A stretch of DNA of 64,000 bases from assembly GCF_921293095.1 (NCBI RefSeq), contig NC_060247.1, forward strand, positions 48,519,111-48,583,110, in the 5' to 3' direction. The stretch is from Ischnura elegans (lineage: Eukaryota > Arthropoda > Insecta > Odonata > Coenagrionidae). Numbering within the stretch: position 1 is the stretch's first letter; each line of letters starts with the position of its first letter. This document shows, one piece after another, positions 1 to 9,625 of this stretch. The translations under genes and the position numbers were made by a program. The notes under the pieces were generated by a model. That model was not told where the DNA came from and did no database searches. It was given only the letters and a program-made list of their open reading frames with translations.

Positions 1-263
1 TTTAACTATGTCAATGGTTTATAAAATTTACGGCAATAAAGGACCTGTAGCCAATTAATTTATTTAGTCCATTTACAAAATTGTACACAACATCTTAAGC
101 TCTGGTCAAGGTGCCGAGTGGAACTCGCTTCCAAATTCTCCGGGTCATAATTCGAGAAGGGGCCATCTGGAGGACAATTTTGGCTGTATTATACCATTTC
201 CGTGGAGTGAAATTTGACAAATTTTCTATGGAATACATTTGAAAGGTAAATAAAGTCCCTAAG
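1..263. other. Unassigned left edge
   Basis: No gene is recognised. A reverse-strand open frame covers 95-484 but its right half lies antisense to LINE coding sequence, so it is not taken as a gene. The stretch may be the flank of, or an unrecognised part of, the RTE-like LINE that becomes readable at about 300. Confidence 0.3.
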
Positions 264-2537
264 TTGAATTCTTTTAACTTTCTCTTAAGTTTTCTAGGTA
301 GAATCCTAGAACAACTGGCTTTTAAAGAGGCTGTAGAAAATAAAATAGGGGAGGATACGACCAACAAACCAATGGAAGAGAGTTGGAAAACCATTAGAAG
401 TGGTCTGCAGGCGGCAGCTGAGGAAGTTCTTGGAAGTTCTCTAAATACCGCTGTAAACTTTAAAAAAGAGCGTAAAGTTTTCATTTTTAAAAGAGCTAAT
501 TTTGATGGGTTTAAGAGTCATATGAAAAATGCTTTCCCCGACTTTCAAGAATCAGTATTAAAGTTAAATGTAGAGAATACTTGGAAAGCTTTTCTTTCGC
601 TCGTAACTTCGGGAATAAATAGCTACATCCCTAGTAAAATAGTAAAAGAAGGCAGCGAACCGAGATGGTACGACGCGGAAGTGAGAAAATCATTGAGGCG
701 ACAGAGAGCGTGTCATGCTAAAATGAAAAATGTCAGCACGGATTTATCCGCTAATGAACGCGAGCTAATAATTAAAAAATATAGGATGACTAAAGCCGCC
801 ACGAAGGAAGCGTTCAGGAATGCGTTCACGAATTTTAAAAGAAAAACACTAGTAGAGCAGTTACAGGATAACCCAAAAGCATTTTGGTCATATGTTAGGG
901 AAGTTCAAGGTAAACGATCTACCGTATGTTCGCTGAGAAACGACAATGGAGATGTGTTGACAAGCAGTTACGATAAAGCCAATTTATTAAATTCCTACTT
1001 TAAGAGCGTGTTCACGGAGCCTTCCGAAAACTCACCCGAGACCGATGACAATCCCTGTCTACATAAGATGCCAGCTATTGACATTAGTACGCTCGGAATA
1101 GAAAATATATTGAAATCGCTTAGTCCAAATAAATCACCTGGTCCAGACGAAATCCCTTCTCGCGTATATAAAGAACTAGCCTCAGAACTTGCCCCCTACT
1201 TGCAGTTAATATTCAGTAAATCCATCAAGCAACACGAAGTACCTAATGACTGGAAAATCGCTAATGTAACGCCAATATTTAAAAGTGGAGACAAGGAACA
1301 GCCATCTAATTACAGGCCGATATCTTTAACGTCCATCTCTTGCAAAGTCCTTGAACACATCGTAGTCAGCTCGGTAATGAAACACCTAGACGCGCAAAAC
1401 TTATTAATGGGAAATCAACATGGATTCAGGAAAAGCAGATCGTGCGAAACTCAGTTAGCGCTTTTCGCCCACGATATTTTAGTCTCCGGGGAAGACAACA
1501 TTCCAGTAGACGCGATTTTTCTTGATTTCAAAAAGGCATTTGATAAAGTACCCCACGGAAAGTTAATATTAAAACTGAAATCTTATGGTCTAGACGAAGA
1601 TGTCATTTCCTGGATTAGAGAATTTTTGAGCGACCGCGTCCAAAGAGTAGTATTAGACGGTGCAGTCTCCAATGAGGTTAGAGTGACTTCTGGCGTTCCT
1701 CAGGGTAGTGTCATTGGCCCACTCCTATTCCTTCTTTATATAAACGACATTGGCGAAGTAGTGCAGAGTAAGTTACGATTATTTGCAGACGACGCTGTAG
1801 TTTACAGAGAAATTCGTTCCAGCAAAGATATAGATGAACTAACGAATGACCTTGCTGCTATCCAAGCTTGGTGCGATGCTTGGCAGTTAGAATTAAATTT
1901 GGAAAAATGCGTCGTAATGAATTTCTGGAAGAAGAATAACTCCCTACAGCGTAACTATGTCATTCGGGGCGCGCAGTTAAAGGCAGTTGAATCTGTGAAA
2001 TATCTAGGGGTTAGACTCAATAATGATCTATCGTGGAATAAACATATTCGAGAAATAACCGGTCAAGCTAATCGTAAAATGGGTTTTGTTAAAAGAATAT
2101 TAGGAAAGTGCGACGACAAAGTGAGAGAAATTAGCTACTTTTCCCTCGTTAGACCACATTTGGAATACGCTGCCAGTGTTTGGGACCCTCATGAAAAAGG
2201 CTTAATAACAGAGTTAGAACGCGTGCAAAGAAGAGCTGCCAGGTATGTGAAAGGTCGTTACGATAGTCTTGTTAGTGTAACTGACCTCTTACATAAACTC
2301 GGATGGGAATCTCTGTCGGACCGTAGATTGAAAAATAGACTAAACCTTTTAGATAAATTCAAGAGCAGTGTCTTTTCTGACGAAGTTAACCATATCTTGC
2401 GGACGCCAACGTACTACGGAAGATCAGATCATATAAATAAAATAAGAGAGATAGATTGCAGAACAGACAGATTCCGAATGTCATTTTTTCCACGATCAAT
2501 AAGAGATTATAACGGCAGCAATAGAACGCGTAAATAG
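264..2537 (+). CDS. Non-LTR retrotransposon reverse transcriptase (CR1-like), chimeric 5' end
   Basis: Open frame of 757 codons. Reverse-transcriptase landmarks appear in order: a fingers region with SPNKSPGPDEIPSRVYKEL, then NYRPISLTS, HGFRKSRSCETQL, FLDFKKAFDKVPH, GVPQGSVIGPLLFLLYINDI and the catalytic FADD box. The C-terminal thumb-like tail (EYAASVWDPH, LERVQRRAARYV, and the end motif SFFPRSIRDYN) is typical of the CR1/Rex1/L2 group. The usual N-terminal endonuclease is absent, so the copy is 5' truncated and cannot be autonomous. The first 55-60 residues appear to belong to a different LINE and are joined in frame, so the start at 264 is only the first in-frame ATG and not a native start. 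No in-frame stop interrupts the RT, which suggests a fairly young copy. Clade placement is by motif style only. Confidence 0.85.
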   Translation: MNSFNFLLSFLGRILEQLAFKEAVENKIGEDTTNKPMEESWKTIRSGLQAAAEEVLGSSLNTAVNFKKERKVFIFKRANFDGFKSHMKNAFPDFQESVLKLNVENTWKAFLSLVTSGINSYIPSKIVKEGSEPRWYDAEVRKSLRRQRACHAKMKNVSTDLSANERELIIKKYRMTKAATKEAFRNAFTNFKRKTLVEQLQDNPKAFWSYVREVQGKRSTVCSLRNDNGDVLTSSYDKANLLNSYFKSVFTEPSENSPETDDNPCLHKMPAIDISTLGIENILKSLSPNKSPGPDEIPSRVYKELASELAPYLQLIFSKSIKQHEVPNDWKIANVTPIFKSGDKEQPSNYRPISLTSISCKVLEHIVVSSVMKHLDAQNLLMGNQHGFRKSRSCETQLALFAHDILVSGEDNIPVDAIFLDFKKAFDKVPHGKLILKLKSYGLDEDVISWIREFLSDRVQRVVLDGAVSNEVRVTSGVPQGSVIGPLLFLLYINDIGEVVQSKLRLFADDAVVYREIRSSKDIDELTNDLAAIQAWCDAWQLELNLEKCVVMNFWKKNNSLQRNYVIRGAQLKAVESVKYLGVRLNNDLSWNKHIREITGQANRKMGFVKRILGKCDDKVREISYFSLVRPHLEYAASVWDPHEKGLITELERVQRRAARYVKGRYDSLVSVTDLLHKLGWESLSDRRLKNRLNLLDKFKSSVFSDEVNHILRTPTYYGRSDHINKIREIDCRTDRFRMSFFPRSIRDYNGSNRTRK
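300..440 (+). pseudogene. RTE-like LINE, upstream fragment
   Basis: Residues read as a linker between endonuclease and reverse transcriptase (VENKIGED, EESWKTIRSGLQAAAEEVLG), the style of insect 'craniofacial development protein 2-like' LINE ORFs. The text resumes beyond the intervening LINE at about 2785 with KRRVVMKKPW, again in the order expected for that family. The fragment is fused in frame to the CR1-like ORF that interrupts it. The assignment rests on remembered family resemblance, and the exact breakpoint near 440 is estimated from where the protein style changes. Confidence 0.5.
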
Positions 2538-2784
2538 ATTGCATGACTTGTAGTGTAGCCTACTAACCTATGTAAAACTTACTGCATGTTTCTGAATTTC
2601 TATTCTATATTCTATTTCTAACAGCATATAGTAGTATAGTTTGTTATTATACGGGACGTTTCTTGGACGGTGTGGTGTGCATGTGGGAGTCCAAATGCAT
2701 GCTGCATGCTGGTGATTGATCACCCCCTGCCAAACACCCTAGAGGTGGCTCGCAGGGTAATATGTAGATGTAGATGTAGATGTA
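441..2784 (+). mobile_element. CR1-like LINE, 5'-truncated copy
   Basis: The element comprises the RT part of the ORF, about 225 bp of 3' UTR and a short simple-repeat tail. It sits between the two halves of an RTE-like LINE protein and so inserted into it. The left edge is inferred from the change in protein family. The right edge is the repeat tail at 2763-2784. No clear target duplication is seen, which is common for CR1-group insertions. Confidence 0.7.
2538..2784 (+). repeat. LINE 3' UTR and (TGTAGA)n tail
   Basis: Non-coding 3' end of the CR1-like LINE. It contains a TGATCACCCCCTGCC block at about 2715-2730 and ends in three to four copies of TGTAGA at 2763-2783. Short tandem tails replace poly(A) in CR1/L2-type LINEs. 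A diverged copy of the CACCCCCTG block recurs at 4870-4900. Confidence 0.7.
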
Positions 2785-3595
2785 AAAGAAGAGTCGTTAT
2801 GAAAAAACCATGGATCACGCAGGAAGTACTAGATCTCATTGAAGAAAGAAGAAAATACAAGGCTGCGAAAACAGAGGAAGGATAGAATGGTTACAAGAGA
2901 ATAAGGAACGAAATATGTCGTAAAGCGCGGAAGGCTAGAGAAACGTGGATGAAAAGCATTTGCGAAGACGTGCAAAACTATCTCAAACATTGAAAAGTAG
3001 AGGCCGCTTATAGGATAGTGAGGAACCACTTTAAGGAAAGGGGCATAAGATGTAATACCCTTAGGGACAAAAACGGAGAACTATTGATTGAAAACGAAGA
3101 AAAAGGGAAGAGATGGAAGGAATATCTGGAAGATTTGTACAAAGGAAGTCGCCTCAGAACGAATGCTATCGAAAACGAGAGGGAAGTGGATGCCGATGAC
3201 ATGGGAGCCCCAATTTTAAGATCGGAATTTGATGCGGCTGTAAGAGACCTCAGGATAAATAAAGCGTCTGGCATTGATGACATTCCTGCAGAACTAATAG
3301 AAAATTCAGGACAGAAGACGTTGAACCAGCTATACAAAAACCTTTGTGAGATGTGTACGACAGGTGAGATACCAAAGGATTTCGAGAGGAACATTATAAT
3401 CCCTATTCCTAAGAAGAAAAGAGCGGAGAAGTGCGAAGATTTTAGGACCATAAGCCTTACTACACATGCGTCAAAGATACTGACAAGGATCATCTATAGA
3501 AGAATAGAACGAAAAGCAGAAGAGTACTTGGATGAGGACCAATTTGGATTCAGAAAAAAACAAAGGCACAAGGGAAGCAATATTGGCCCTAAGAC
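2785..3595 (+). pseudogene. RTE-like LINE reverse transcriptase, middle fragment (broken)
   Basis: One reading frame carries KKPWITQEVLDLIEERRKYK, later INKASGIDDIPAELIENSG, FRTISLTTHASKILTRII and DEDQFGFRKK, the RT1-RT3 part of an insect LINE of the 'craniofacial development protein 2-like' type. It has in-frame stops at 2883 (TAG) and 2991 (TGA), and a one-base frameshift in the A-run near 3555-3567. After the shift REAILALR is readable up to 3594. The protein then stops at the end of an inserted DNA element and resumes at 9014 with LLIEKR. It is therefore dead and was interrupted at least twice. RTE-clade membership is inferred. Confidence 0.75.
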
Positions 3596-3720
3596 CCCAG
3601 CTAGCACACTCTCCGACGTTTATGTAAACGTCCAAGGCAACGAGGCGGCTACAGTTTATCCTTTGACGTTGCGCCGTGGATGATAGCAACATGACGGCAA
3701 CGCGTTGCCGTGAAGTTGCT
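3596..3720 (+). repeat. Left terminal inverted repeat of the 5.4 kb element
   Basis: Starts CCCAGCTAGCA and contains AACATGACGGCAACG near 3688. It pairs with 8886-9013 in inverse orientation. Identity is high at the tip and in the inner block and poorer between. Confidence 0.65.
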
Positions 3721-4842
3721 CAGTTTGGACGGCTGGTTCATATCCTATTTTATGTGAATTCATTCGCTCTAATTAACGATCTGCTGTAAATAAAATGTTT
3801 AACGACTTACGCAATTAACTTTGCATAATGTGTTTTATGGGATAAGTGGTATTTATTCGACGATTTTGTGGATTAATTAATTAATATGTCTCCAAGTCAC
3901 TCGCCGGTGGCGATGGAAAAAGATTGAGATATTATAATATAAATGTCTCTCAAGGTTGATGGATCTCTGGATATTCGTTATCATTGAAGTGATATTACTT
4001 AAATACGATTGATAATTCGATGTTGTACCATTACGATTCCTTCCTTTATGTGAAATTTAAGACTCAATCATATCGTCTGCTCACGACCGAGGCCATCCGA
4101 GACCATCATGCGCGCAACGCGAAATGCACTTCGGGAAGAACGGAAGAATCCGTTATCCGCCGCCACCGTGAACACCATCATGGCATCTTACAATTAGTAA
4201 ATTTGTTGATGTTGTGAATTCGTGCTTTAAGTTCGTCGCGATGCTTTTCTTCTGTTTGAATAGTCGAAGGACGGTTATGGTTCACTAAACCTTTAAATAG
4301 CTTTTTTCAATAACTTTCATTTTCACATAATTTGTTCAATAACTTCATCCATCAAACTTAACGTGGTTTCAGCTTCTCCATTTTCACTTTTCATTTAATT
4401 TCATCTTCATATCCGATCATCATATCCACCCGTCGTACTTTAGCCGTATTGTATTCGTAATTTTCACTGACGTGAATTTTCGTTTGTAATTTTCGCTAAC
4501 GTAAGTTTTCGCGAGTGATTTCAACTCCTGTTAAATTGTGATCATAGTGAGAAACAGTGTTCGGTGGTTATAAGAAGTTTTTTTGACTTTGGGAAGGGCA
4601 GTGCAAGTTAGAAGTCTCTTCGAGGGTTCAACCACCGTATTCCACCATGACTCTATGTCTATGAAAGGTAAGTCTAGACACAGTTTACTGTCGTTCATTG
4701 TGAAATTCGTTAACAGTACACTTATGTTTTCATTACCATTGCATTAGTTCTGTTGTGTTTCTGTTGAATGGATTGATGGATGTCTGGTGAGTGCTCTTGC
4801 TGCGCGTTTGTTGGTTCACAATGGAACACTTCAGTTTTCTTT

Positions 4843-4910
4843 CCGTGGAGTGCAGTATTTACTGCATTTTGGTGAGAAGTCACCCCCTGTCCAACACCCT
4901 TGAAATTTCG
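4843..4910 (+). repeat. Small relic of the CR1-like LINE 3' end
   Basis: GGTGAGAAGTCACCCCCTG followed by TCCAACACCCTTGA resembles the LINE 3' UTR at 2712-2740 (GGTGATTGATCACCCCCTG, CCAAACACCCTAGA). It lacks the repeat tail. Confidence 0.45.
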
Positions 4911-6040
4911 AATTTAGGACCAAAATTTAGTGGAATTGCTGTGAGATTTTTCCTCAGTTACTGGAGTATACAATCATTTAATGCATCATTCTTAACTAGC
5001 CATTATTTACAATAATTAACTTTGCTTTCAATGGAATTTTATGATCTCATGTGTTTTAGTAACTGAAGAGTGACTCCTCATAGTCATGTTTTTTCCCCAC
5101 TTTTTTCAGGATGCCTTGGCTTGTGGTAATATTTCTTCCACATGAAAAATGTACTGGCCTCACAGTGCAGGCTGTTACGTAGTCATGGGTGAAATTGGAG
5201 GCAGATAAGGTTATTGAATATTACCCCAATGAGAGCTATAACTGGTCTTCAGTATCACAGGTCATAAAATGGCTCTCAACTCAGTGATGAATGAGATATC
5301 ATGGGCGTGAAGTTCTGCATGCACCATTTGGTGAGTTAGGGACAATATTTGTTTTATTTAGTTAAAAATGAGGATTAAAATTTTCGACTTGCAAGAGCAG
5401 GGTGCTGTTTAAATGTATTCATAGGGGTTGTTTCATGGTATGTGTGAGAGCACTGACTTGGATGTACAATGTACATGTTACTAGTTTGCTAAGCCAAGTA
5501 TTAATTTTTTTATTTTAGTTAATTTTGACATTGAGTGCATGCTTTGACATGTGTGGCAAATGGTGACATTGTAATATAATTATCTTCCAGAGACTGTTGT
5601 GGCAGCCATTGCTATTGAACAGAGATGGCTACTTGCGAAGATTCAGATGTGGAGGCATTTTTTTGTTGCTGAAATTTAAAAAGACTGGGAAAGGAAAAGG
5701 ACAAAAAAGAATTGAAAGTATCCAAATATAAGTAATTCTTCATCAATGGAGACTGATGATGATAGGATACTGAAACCACCATCACCAGGTAAATATTTGC
5801 ACTTAATAATTTGCTCTTTTGAGTGCTTTAGCATGTGCACATATAAGTGTAAAGCTTATCTGTTCTGTTTTCTGTTGCATGAGTGCCTCCTAAGAAGGGA
5901 AGGTTGCACTTAAAGATTCATCAAACAATGTTGGAGTAAAGGAGCCTGAAACTTCTCTATAGAATTGCAGTGTGTTTCTGAAGAATCAGTGAAGTCCAAT
6001 TGTTAGAACCTGGTGCACCCAATGAGTTCAGGGGTAGGGA

Positions 6041-6260
6041 TGAAGATTTCTCGGGATTTGCACCAAGTTAGGCTCTCCATATCTCCTCCCAACGTTTCCA
6101 CAAGCAACTCACCCATCGTCTTTGGGGATTCAGGAATCCAAGGTTGGATTCCCAAATCGTGTGATTTCTGAATCCCTGAAGACAATGGGTGAGTTGCTTG
6201 TTGAAACGTTTGAAGGAAAATGGAAGACCTTACCCGGTGCAACTCCTGAGAATTTTAACT
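6041..6260. repeat. Inverted repeat, arms about 98 bp, 24-bp loop
   Basis: 6041-6138 and 6163-6260 are reverse complements with scattered mismatches. The core AAGCAACTCACCCAT is matched by ATGGGTGAGTTGCTT. Both arms read through as similar peptides (MGELLVET followed by LGG on one strand and FEG on the other), as if an exon had been duplicated head to head. The transcript would fold into a long hairpin. Confidence 0.75.
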
Positions 6261-7993
6261 GCTATTGTTTGCTGGGAAAGAGCCTGAAAGAAGAGTATTT
6301 GGTTGGTATTTCACTTAAATTGTCAACTGTTTGACTTCATAGCCACCTTAGTATTGATATGCTCATGGTACTGTTTATAGATTATCACTTTGAGTCATGA
6401 AACTTAAGCTATGGTGCCATCATTACCTCCTTGTTGATATTTAATTTTATGATAACAAAGTTAATTACACTGGGATGTACTGAGAAATTTAAACATTTTA
6501 TACCGATATGTCCAATGGTACTAAGCAATTACCATAGATAATTAATTGTCTGGTCATCTCATTTTTCAGATTTGTTTCATGAAGGAAAGATCTTCGAACA
6601 TCATATTTAAGTGTAGTCAGAACTATCAAAGGGGGACTGGACTTTAAAAAACTGTCAACGACATGTGTTCTTCCCTAATATAGAATGAGTTGGCTGTCTC
6701 TCTCTTTGAAGGGCCACTCAGAAAATATGATTGCCTTTGAAGTGCATTTTAGCTCCATTATAAATGTCATATTTGGTGAGTATTTTGTAATCATTGGTGC
6801 TTTTGATTTACTCTTCCCATATCTTGGAATAGAGTTGAATGAAAAAAGCTTTAGTAAATAGAAATGCTTTTAAGTGTGTCAGAGTAACATCTAATCCAAT
6901 TATAATTACTTTGCAGAGAATGTAAAAGCCAAAAATGAGCCTGATTTGATACAATCAGCATGAAAACAAGCATCAGGGAATGATTCCAGGCCTCAAAATA
7001 CAAAACAAAGAATTGGAATAAGAAACGAGAAAGTGTTCTGAAAGGCAGCTGGAAAGGGATCTTGAAGAAGCATTATTCTTCCAATTTGCCTATCTCAGAA
7101 CCTGCTAGTGTGGAAGGGCAGTTTGGCTTGTTATCTCATAACATGATTGTGGGATAAGGTGAGGTCAGCATATGATCACTGTTATGACAGGCACAGCCAG
7201 ATATGCCATTAATACTCCTGGATCTTTGTCTCACAAGGGGAGAGTAGGAATGTTTCTTTGCCTTCTTAAATGCCATATTTTTTTATGATTTTCAGAATGC
7301 CAAATGCTGGTAGGAATAGGTCCAAGTTTAGTTCAATAGCCTTTCATATAGTTGAAATAAATTAATTTTAGTTCGTTTTTTCCAATTGAACCTAACTTAA
7401 TTACTACAGAATGCCCTACCCTTAAACAGCTCCATTGGTGAAGTGGCGAAGGTTAATCTTATTCCATATATGGAGGCATAAAATGCTGTAGAAATGCTAG
7501 GGTGCGCTTGTTGCAGTGATCTGCTTCCTTATTGTCAGATAAAATAGCAAGTTCATATTATGGCATTCATAATCACGCTTGCTATGGCAGTGAACAAGTG
7601 AATGTGTAAATTATATGAAGAAGACTTCTTTAAGAATAACATTACCTAATTACCATGTGCTGATGTTCACTGTCACCACAAGCATGAATGTGAATGTCCT
7701 AGTATAAAATCGCTGTGTTCCATGGCAATTAGGAAGTTGATGACTAAAAGGAGAGGCCACATTAAAATGTGCACACCAGGGTTGCTATTGCATTTCATGC
7801 CTCTATGCTCGGAATAAGAATTCAATATATTATGTCAGATACAACTTTTAAAATATTCCCTTGCCCGTCAGAACCTGCTGCAATAGAAAATTTGAAAATA
7901 AATTAAGTCAAGTCTCAACGAAGTTGAATGCAAGTTTCTGTTAAGACCTCAACCCCTACTGTACAATTAATGATGTATAACTAATATTTGTTG

Positions 7994-8565
7994 ATTCTTT
8001 ATCTTGATATTGGAGTAATGCATGAGACTGATTGTTTTTGGGTAGTCATATACATTCCTGTTTTACTGCGTAGTTCTACCATTACATGGCTGATCTTTTT
8101 GTCAACTATTCGTATGAAGGTTTATGTTAAAAATAGTGAGCATTTGGAAACGTAACCGTTATTTTTCATCCATCAGCACCCTGGGATGTATTAACTGAAT
8201 TATAATTTGGATTTTTTGGCCTTCCACATACTCCTGCTGTTATGTAACTCTGATCATGTGAATCCCATGCTTGAAACTATTTTTCATGAACTACTTAAAT
8301 GACAGGTGGTACTTCAATTCTTTATCTTCTAATTATTTCAAAATTGTTTTTGGGTAGTCGTATACATTCCTGTTTTCCTGTGTAGTTCAAACAAAGCATG
8401 GTTGATCTTTTTGTCAGCAATTCCTATGAAGTGTTTCATTAAGAGAAGTGTGCATTTGGAAACGTAACTGATATTTTTCATCCTTCTGCTACATGGGATC
8501 TATTGACTTATGTTTACTTAGGATGTTTTTGCATTGTACCTTTTCATGCTGTTATGGAGCTTTTA
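7994..8565 (+). repeat. Direct tandem repeat, two copies, period about 312 bp
   Basis: Copies begin at about 7994 and 8317. Anchors are GTTTTTGGGTAGTC at 8034 and 8346, CATTTGGAAACGTAAC at about 8142 and 8452, and GCTGTTATG at about 8237 and 8550. Copies are diverged (roughly 75-80 percent by eye). Confidence 0.65.
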
Positions 8566-8763
8566 TGGTATCAAATTTTTGTGTCCTGTTTATAATGTGT
8601 GTGTGAATTAACTTCTCTAGTGATGCAATAAATATGATATGTTATTATCTAAATTCTGTCCATTATTCATTTTTATAATAAATCCCGATCTAGTAATTAT
8701 TATTTTTGTATGTAATGGAATAGCCCGCCGTGGTATAGCAGAAGAACGTAGTATCAAATAAAT

Positions 8764-8781
8764 CCGCCAGGTGGCGCTACC
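8764..8781 (+). promoter_or_regulatory. CTCF-like motif
   Basis: CCGCCAGGTGGCGCTACC matches the conserved CTCF core (CCxCxAGRxGGCGC), including the AGGTGGCGC form known from fly CTCF. A weaker TAGGTGTCAC lies 50 bp downstream. It sits just inside the right end of the 5.4 kb element. This is a motif match only, with no occupancy evidence. Confidence 0.4.
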
Positions 8782-8885
8782 GTCGCGGTGCTGCTCAGTT
8801 AGTTCCTGCATGTGCCGGTAGGTGTCACTGGTGTCTGTGACGTCATCGAAAAGAAACTGTTGCCGTATTTTTGGTGACTTTATAT

Positions 8886-9013
8886 GAGACTTTTGCCCCT
8901 TCGTTGCTTCCTCGTTGCCGTCATGTTTATATCATCATATTCAACCGTTTCTTTACCGTTGATGGAAAGTTGCCGTAATTTACGGGGCAACAGCCTTTCT
9001 TTTGCTAGCTGGG
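8886..9013 (-). repeat. Right terminal inverted repeat of the 5.4 kb element
   Basis: Reverse complement of the left end: tip TGCTAGCTGGG at 9003-9013 and the CGTTGCCGTCATGTTTATATC block near 8912-8933. It directly abuts resumed LINE coding sequence at 9014. Confidence 0.65.
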
Positions 9014-9163
9014 ACTGCTCATAGAGAAGAGAATGGAAAAGAACAAGCCAACATTCGTTGCGTTTGTGGACTTAGAGAAAGCATTTGACAACGTGGATTG
9101 GAGCACAATGCTTGGAATCCTAAAGGAAATTGGGGTTCTTTATAATGACAGAATTAGTGAAAT
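9014..9163 (+). pseudogene. RTE-like LINE reverse transcriptase, continuation fragment
   Basis: Reads LLIEKRMEKNKPTFVAFVDLEKAFDNVDW, then TMLGILKEIGVLYNDR, the RT block that follows QFGFRKK in this family. It directly continues the fragment ending at 3595. Beyond about 9163 the text becomes AT-rich and non-coding, so the rest of the RT, including the catalytic FADD/YADD box, is missing here. Confidence 0.75.
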
Positions 9164-9417
9164 TTGATATGCCTTATTATTTTTTAAAAATTACTTAATT
9201 AATTATATTAAAAATTATATTAATTTAAAAATCACAGTAAGTCAGTAAAGGATACACTTTTACAGTCTTCCACCATGCATTTCGATCATTGTTTAACATG
9301 AACTATTTGCAATCAGCTTCAAGATATTTCAAGTAGAAATGTCACAATGACACTGTAAATGAAACATGAAGACTATAATTTTTGATTTTAGGCTCTTCAA
9401 CCCTATTGGAAATTTCT

Positions 9418-9625
9418 TATAAGTCTTACAGAAATTCTTATAAGAATTCTGTAAGACTTATGGATATCTATAAGTATTACAGAATTCTGATAGGATTCTA
9501 TAAGTCTTACAGAATTCTTATAGGATTCTATAAGTCTTACAGAAATTCTTATAGGATTCTATAAGTCTTACAGAAATTCTTACAAGAACTTTGCATTTCT
9601 TATAGCATTCTATAAGAATGTTGCG
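9418..9625 (+). repeat. Tandem array, about 30-bp unit
   Basis: Repeats of a unit like AGGATTCTATAAGTCTTACA plus GAATTCTTAT, five to six copies with single-base length variation. It is the left subterminal array of the foldback-like element. The open frame at 9382-9564 (…YKSYRILIGFYKSYRIL…) is only this array read through. Confidence 0.8.

Larger units (their letters stand above)
4647..7160 (+). pseudogene. Decayed multi-exon gene-like interior of the 5.4 kb element
   Basis: The region reads like a host gene with introns. There is a possible first ATG and donor (ATGAAAG|GTAAGT at 4661-4673), then exon-like blocks preceded by polypyrimidine-AG: 5111-5280 (reading MPWLVVIFLPHEK … EYYPNESYNWSSVSQ, with one stop), 5590-5788 (ending KPPSPG before GTAAAT), and about 6917-7010. 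The first block loosely resembles the N-terminal domain of insect DUF4806-type proteins (a strand, a Trp, then a Tyr-Pro motif). Stops interrupt each block, so it is presumably non-functional. Family resemblance is weak. The observation that matters is a spliced, gene-like structure between transposon ends. Confidence 0.3.
3596..9013. mobile_element. 5.4 kb DNA element with imperfect terminal inverted repeats
   Basis: The ends are CCCAGCTAGCA and TGCTAGCTGGG. A second block of the inverted repeat is GATGATAGCAACATGACGGC at about 3679-3698, matched on the other end at about 8917-8936, so the repeats are about 125 bp and imperfect. Removing the element restores the interrupted LINE reading frame (…ALR-LLIEKR…) with a 2-bp AC duplication. 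It contains no recognised transposase. The interior looks like a decayed multi-exon gene plus repeats. The superfamily is not determined. Confidence 0.7.

Noticed and set aside
95..484. 129-codon reverse open frame at the left edge
   Set aside because: Its right part is antisense to LINE coding sequence and no domain is recognised.
9401..9625. CRISPR-like array
   Set aside because: Repeats are contiguous without spacers, in a eukaryotic transposon context.
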